A stretch of 16,178 nt of DNA from CAYMAZ01 sp964428185 (GTDB lineage Bacteria > Bacteroidota > Bacteroidia > Bacteroidales > DTU049). This document shows, piece by piece, positions 13,818 through 16,178 of this stretch (the first letter of the stretch is position 1; each line of letters starts with the position of its first letter). The stretch is from assembly GCA_964428185.1 (NCBI GenBank), contig CAYRXH010000055.1, positions 1 through 16,178 of the forward strand, written 5' to 3'. Under the pieces are notes generated by a model. It was given only the letters and a program-made list of their open reading frames with translations, was not told the DNA's origin and searched no databases. Position numbers and translations under genes: made by a program.

Positions 13818-16147
13818 TGTTGGAGAGGCTGGTTTTTTAGCAGTTTAAAAGAAAATTCAGTTCCCGATTGCTTTGAAGTTTTAACTTCAAGTTTGCTTTT
13901 ATGTCTTTTCAGGAAGTCATCGCAAATAAGCAGCCCCAGACCACTTCCGCGTTCTTTCACCTGTTGTGGTTTTTCAGGAATTTCCCCGGAAAGAATACCC
14001 TGCAGTTGCTGATCTGAGATGCCAGGACCCTGATCAAACACACTGACAGAAATCATTTCAGCAGTTTCTATTGCCTGAATTCTGACAACAGATCCAGGTT
14101 CAGAAAATTTCAGGGCATTAGATAGAAGATTTCTCATAATGGCAGACATCATGGAAAAATCAGCTTTAACAATGATCGTGGGAGGGATATCTACTTCAAT
14201 ACTAATGTTTTTTTGCTTCGCGAAAGAGTTCATCAGTGCTGTAACTTCAGAGATTATTTCTTCAAGTTTGATTTCGGCAGGAACAAATGAAATTTTGCCA
14301 GTCTGAGACAGTGACCATTGTAGCATGTTCTCAAGCAGGGTGTTTATTCGTTCAGTAGTTTTTTCAAGTTCTTCTGTAAGGGTTATCAGTTCCTTTTTAG
14401 TCATTGAGGCATGATCTCTCCTGATAAGCCTGACAAAGCTAATAACTGAAGCAAAAGGACTCCGCAGATCATGTGAAATGATGGAATAAAGTTTGTCTTT
14501 GGTAGCACTCAAACTTCGAAATTTTTCTTCAGATTCGGTCAGTTTTCTGTTCGATTCAGACAGAGATTCATTGAGTTTGTTCAGTTCCTGTTTCTGTTTT
14601 TCAAGGCTGATATTCATGTGGAGCAGTGCCAGGTTTGATGCTTCAATTTCCATCCCTTTAATTTTCAAACTTCTGTTTTTCTTTCTGATGATAGAGAGTA
14701 CATAGACCAAAAGCAACATGAGTATAACCATTGTTGCAATACCAAAAGTCAGACGATTTTGCAGAGATCGTGCTTTCTGTTTTTCAAGACGTTCCAGTTC
14801 GTTTGTTTTTCTTAGTATTTCCAGTTCCTGTTCGGAATTGGTAACTTCAAAAACAGATTGTAGCATTTCAAACGTTTTGTTTTCTTCTGTTTTCAGATGC
14901 TTTTCAGAATACATTTTACTGATCTTCAGAAATCTGTATGCTTTTTCGTAATTTCCTGATTTCTGATATGCAACAGAGAGTTGCTCAGTGATTTCAGCCA
15001 GCAGGTACATATCATTGGCCTGTTCTGCGATATAATAACTCTGGAGGAGAATTTCAATCGCTCTTTGGTAATTTCCCTTTTGCAAAGTAAAATTCCCAAT
15101 ATCGTAGAGGGTCTCAGCTTCAAGCCTCACATCATTGAGATCCTTGGCAATATTGAAGTTCATATCAAGGTAAATCATTGCTTTGTGAAAGTTCTTTCCG
15201 AGTATATAGATTTCGGAAATTTGCTTATTCAGGTTGATGATAAGCCTGTAATTGTGTTGCTGATCGGCTATGGTTTTTGCCCGCATGTAATAATTGAGGG
15301 CTTTGTTGGGCTGTTTCATCAGTTTATACGAAAGACCTATTTCAGTAAGGCTGATGATCATTCCCTCTGTGTTCTTTTGTACGGAAAACAAATCATAAGC
15401 CTTGAGAAAAAAGTTGATTGACTTTTGATAATATTTAATTTTACGGTATTGTATTCCGGTATTGACATATAAAATTGGCAAATAGGCAGAATTTCCGGTG
15501 GTTTCAGCAATCTGAATTGCTTGAAGATAGTTCTCTACAGCTTTTTGTTGCTGGTTGAGCAAGGCATAAATTTGTGCAAGATTACCCAAAGAAAGCACCT
15601 GTTTTTCACGATTGTCAAGATTCCGACTGATTTTAAGAGCTTCCAGACCATAATGAAGGGCTTCATAATATTTGCTGTATGACTGATACACCATACTGAT
15701 TGTCTGATAGGTTTCATACAGCCCGTCTGTATTTCCCGACATGGAAAAATATTTGCTGGCTTTGTCAAGATAATACAGGGCATTTTGTCTATCTCCCAGA
15801 TAACTGTATGATTTCCCTAATCCCAGTGATATGGTTGCAATTTCATAAACATTGTATGAGATTTCAGCATAATGAAGCGCTCTGCGATAATAATCTGCTG
15901 ATTCAGCATACTGTTTCTCATGAAAAAACACATTCCCCAGATTACGCAGAGTCATCAGATTCCCCTTAACATATTCAATTTCCTGAGAAAGATGAAGTGC
16001 TTTGTTCAGAATATTGATTGCCTCAGAAGGATCCGATAACATCAATTGCAGAGCCTGAGCATTGTGTTGCAATATTTCAGAAGTGTCATTGCCTGAAGCA
16101 CTCTGCAGGAATATGAGTGAAATCAGAATCAGGATGATCCGTTTCAT
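13814..16147 (-). CDS. TPR-containing membrane sensor histidine kinase
   Basis: The 777-residue product has a signal peptide (MKRIILILISLIFLQSASG) and then a periplasmic array of tetratricopeptide repeats (about 25-415, for example NLGNVFFHEKQYAESADYY). A coiled coil precedes one membrane helix (about 467-487, FGIATMVILMLLLVYVLSII), and a second long coiled coil follows (489-550). The HisKA domain carries phospho-acceptor H559 in SIISHDLRSPFASV. The ATPase domain shows the N box (NLLSNALKFSEPGS), G1 (FDQGPGIS) and G2 (GSGLGLLI). It would sense a periplasmic signal and phosphorylate a response regulator, none of which is in the window and no receiver domain is fused. ATG 16147 is preferred over the TTG two codons upstream. 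The stop overlaps the next start by four bases. Confidence 0.94.
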   Translation of the reverse strand: MKRIILILISLIFLQSASGNDTSEILQHNAQALQLMLSDPSEAINILNKALHLSQEIEYVKGNLMTLRNLGNVFFHEKQYAESADYYRRALHYAEISYNVYEIATISLGLGKSYSYLGDRQNALYYLDKASKYFSMSGNTDGLYETYQTISMVYQSYSKYYEALHYGLEALKISRNLDNREKQVLSLGNLAQIYALLNQQQKAVENYLQAIQIAETTGNSAYLPILYVNTGIQYRKIKYYQKSINFFLKAYDLFSVQKNTEGMIISLTEIGLSYKLMKQPNKALNYYMRAKTIADQQHNYRLIINLNKQISEIYILGKNFHKAMIYLDMNFNIAKDLNDVRLEAETLYDIGNFTLQKGNYQRAIEILLQSYYIAEQANDMYLLAEITEQLSVAYQKSGNYEKAYRFLKISKMYSEKHLKTEENKTFEMLQSVFEVTNSEQELEILRKTNELERLEKQKARSLQNRLTFGIATMVILMLLLVYVLSIIRKKNRSLKIKGMEIEASNLALLHMNISLEKQKQELNKLNESLSESNRKLTESEEKFRSLSATKDKLYSIISHDLRSPFASVISFVRLIRRDHASMTKKELITLTEELEKTTERINTLLENMLQWSLSQTGKISFVPAEIKLEEIISEVTALMNSFAKQKNISIEVDIPPTIIVKADFSMMSAIMRNLLSNALKFSEPGSVVRIQAIETAEMISVSVFDQGPGISDQQLQGILSGEIPEKPQQVKERGSGLGLLICDDFLKRHKSKLEVKTSKQSGTEFSFKLLKNQPLQQ

Positions 16148-16178
16148 TGCCAATTGATAATCTTCAATTTTTTACAAA

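Noticed and set aside
1..16178. CRISPR array, insertion sequence, prophage or plasmid functions
   Set aside because: No regularly spaced direct repeats, transposase, integrase, capsid or replication motifs were seen.

Overview
This window comes from a low-GC member of the Bacteroidetes (Bacteroidota), probably one with an anaerobic or microaerobic lifestyle. Pointers to the phylum are two different type IX secretion (T9SS) C-terminal sorting domains, SprB-like repeats, recurrent promoter boxes of the Bacteroidetes form TAnnTTTG, and mostly absent Shine-Dalgarno sequences. The anaerobe inference rests on a rubrerythrin next to a flavin reductase-rubredoxin fusion.

Layout. Bases 1-981 hold the 3' end of a large surface adhesin-like protein with a type B T9SS domain. 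After a gene-free stretch rich in inverted repeats (982-1349) come three closely spaced plus-strand genes: an OsmC-family protein, a hotdog thioesterase with the FlK catalytic triad, and an exported protein of unknown function. These converge on a minus-strand pair, mnmA followed by an outer-membrane-type protein. Divergent from mnmA is an oxidative or nitrosative stress cluster: an MsrB-MsrA fusion, a flavin reductase-rubredoxin fusion, and rubrerythrin. Next is a decayed adenosine/adenine deaminase gene, then valS on the minus strand, then tRNA-Pro(UGG) and tRNA-Arg(UCU), each followed by a clear terminator.

The most notable locus is 11862-12617. A single open frame is interrupted only by a UGA, placed exactly where the first cysteine of a thioredoxin-type CxxC motif should be (giving UxxC). 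A strong stem-loop starts right after the UGA, with the geometry of a bacterial SECIS element. The predicted protein has a signal peptide, a thioredoxin-fold domain with a cis-proline motif, and a type A T9SS sorting domain. It would be a secreted or surface-attached selenoprotein. The competing reading is a one-base nonsense mutation of a Cys codon, and the nearby decayed deaminase gene shows that broken genes do occur here.

The last region (12620-16147) is a minus-strand operon with overlapping genes: a TPR-containing membrane histidine kinase, a MORN-repeat lipoprotein, and a DUF2148 protein with a four-cysteine cluster. No genes for selenocysteine synthesis or insertion (selA, selB, selC, selD) are seen in the window, so that part of the argument cannot be closed here.
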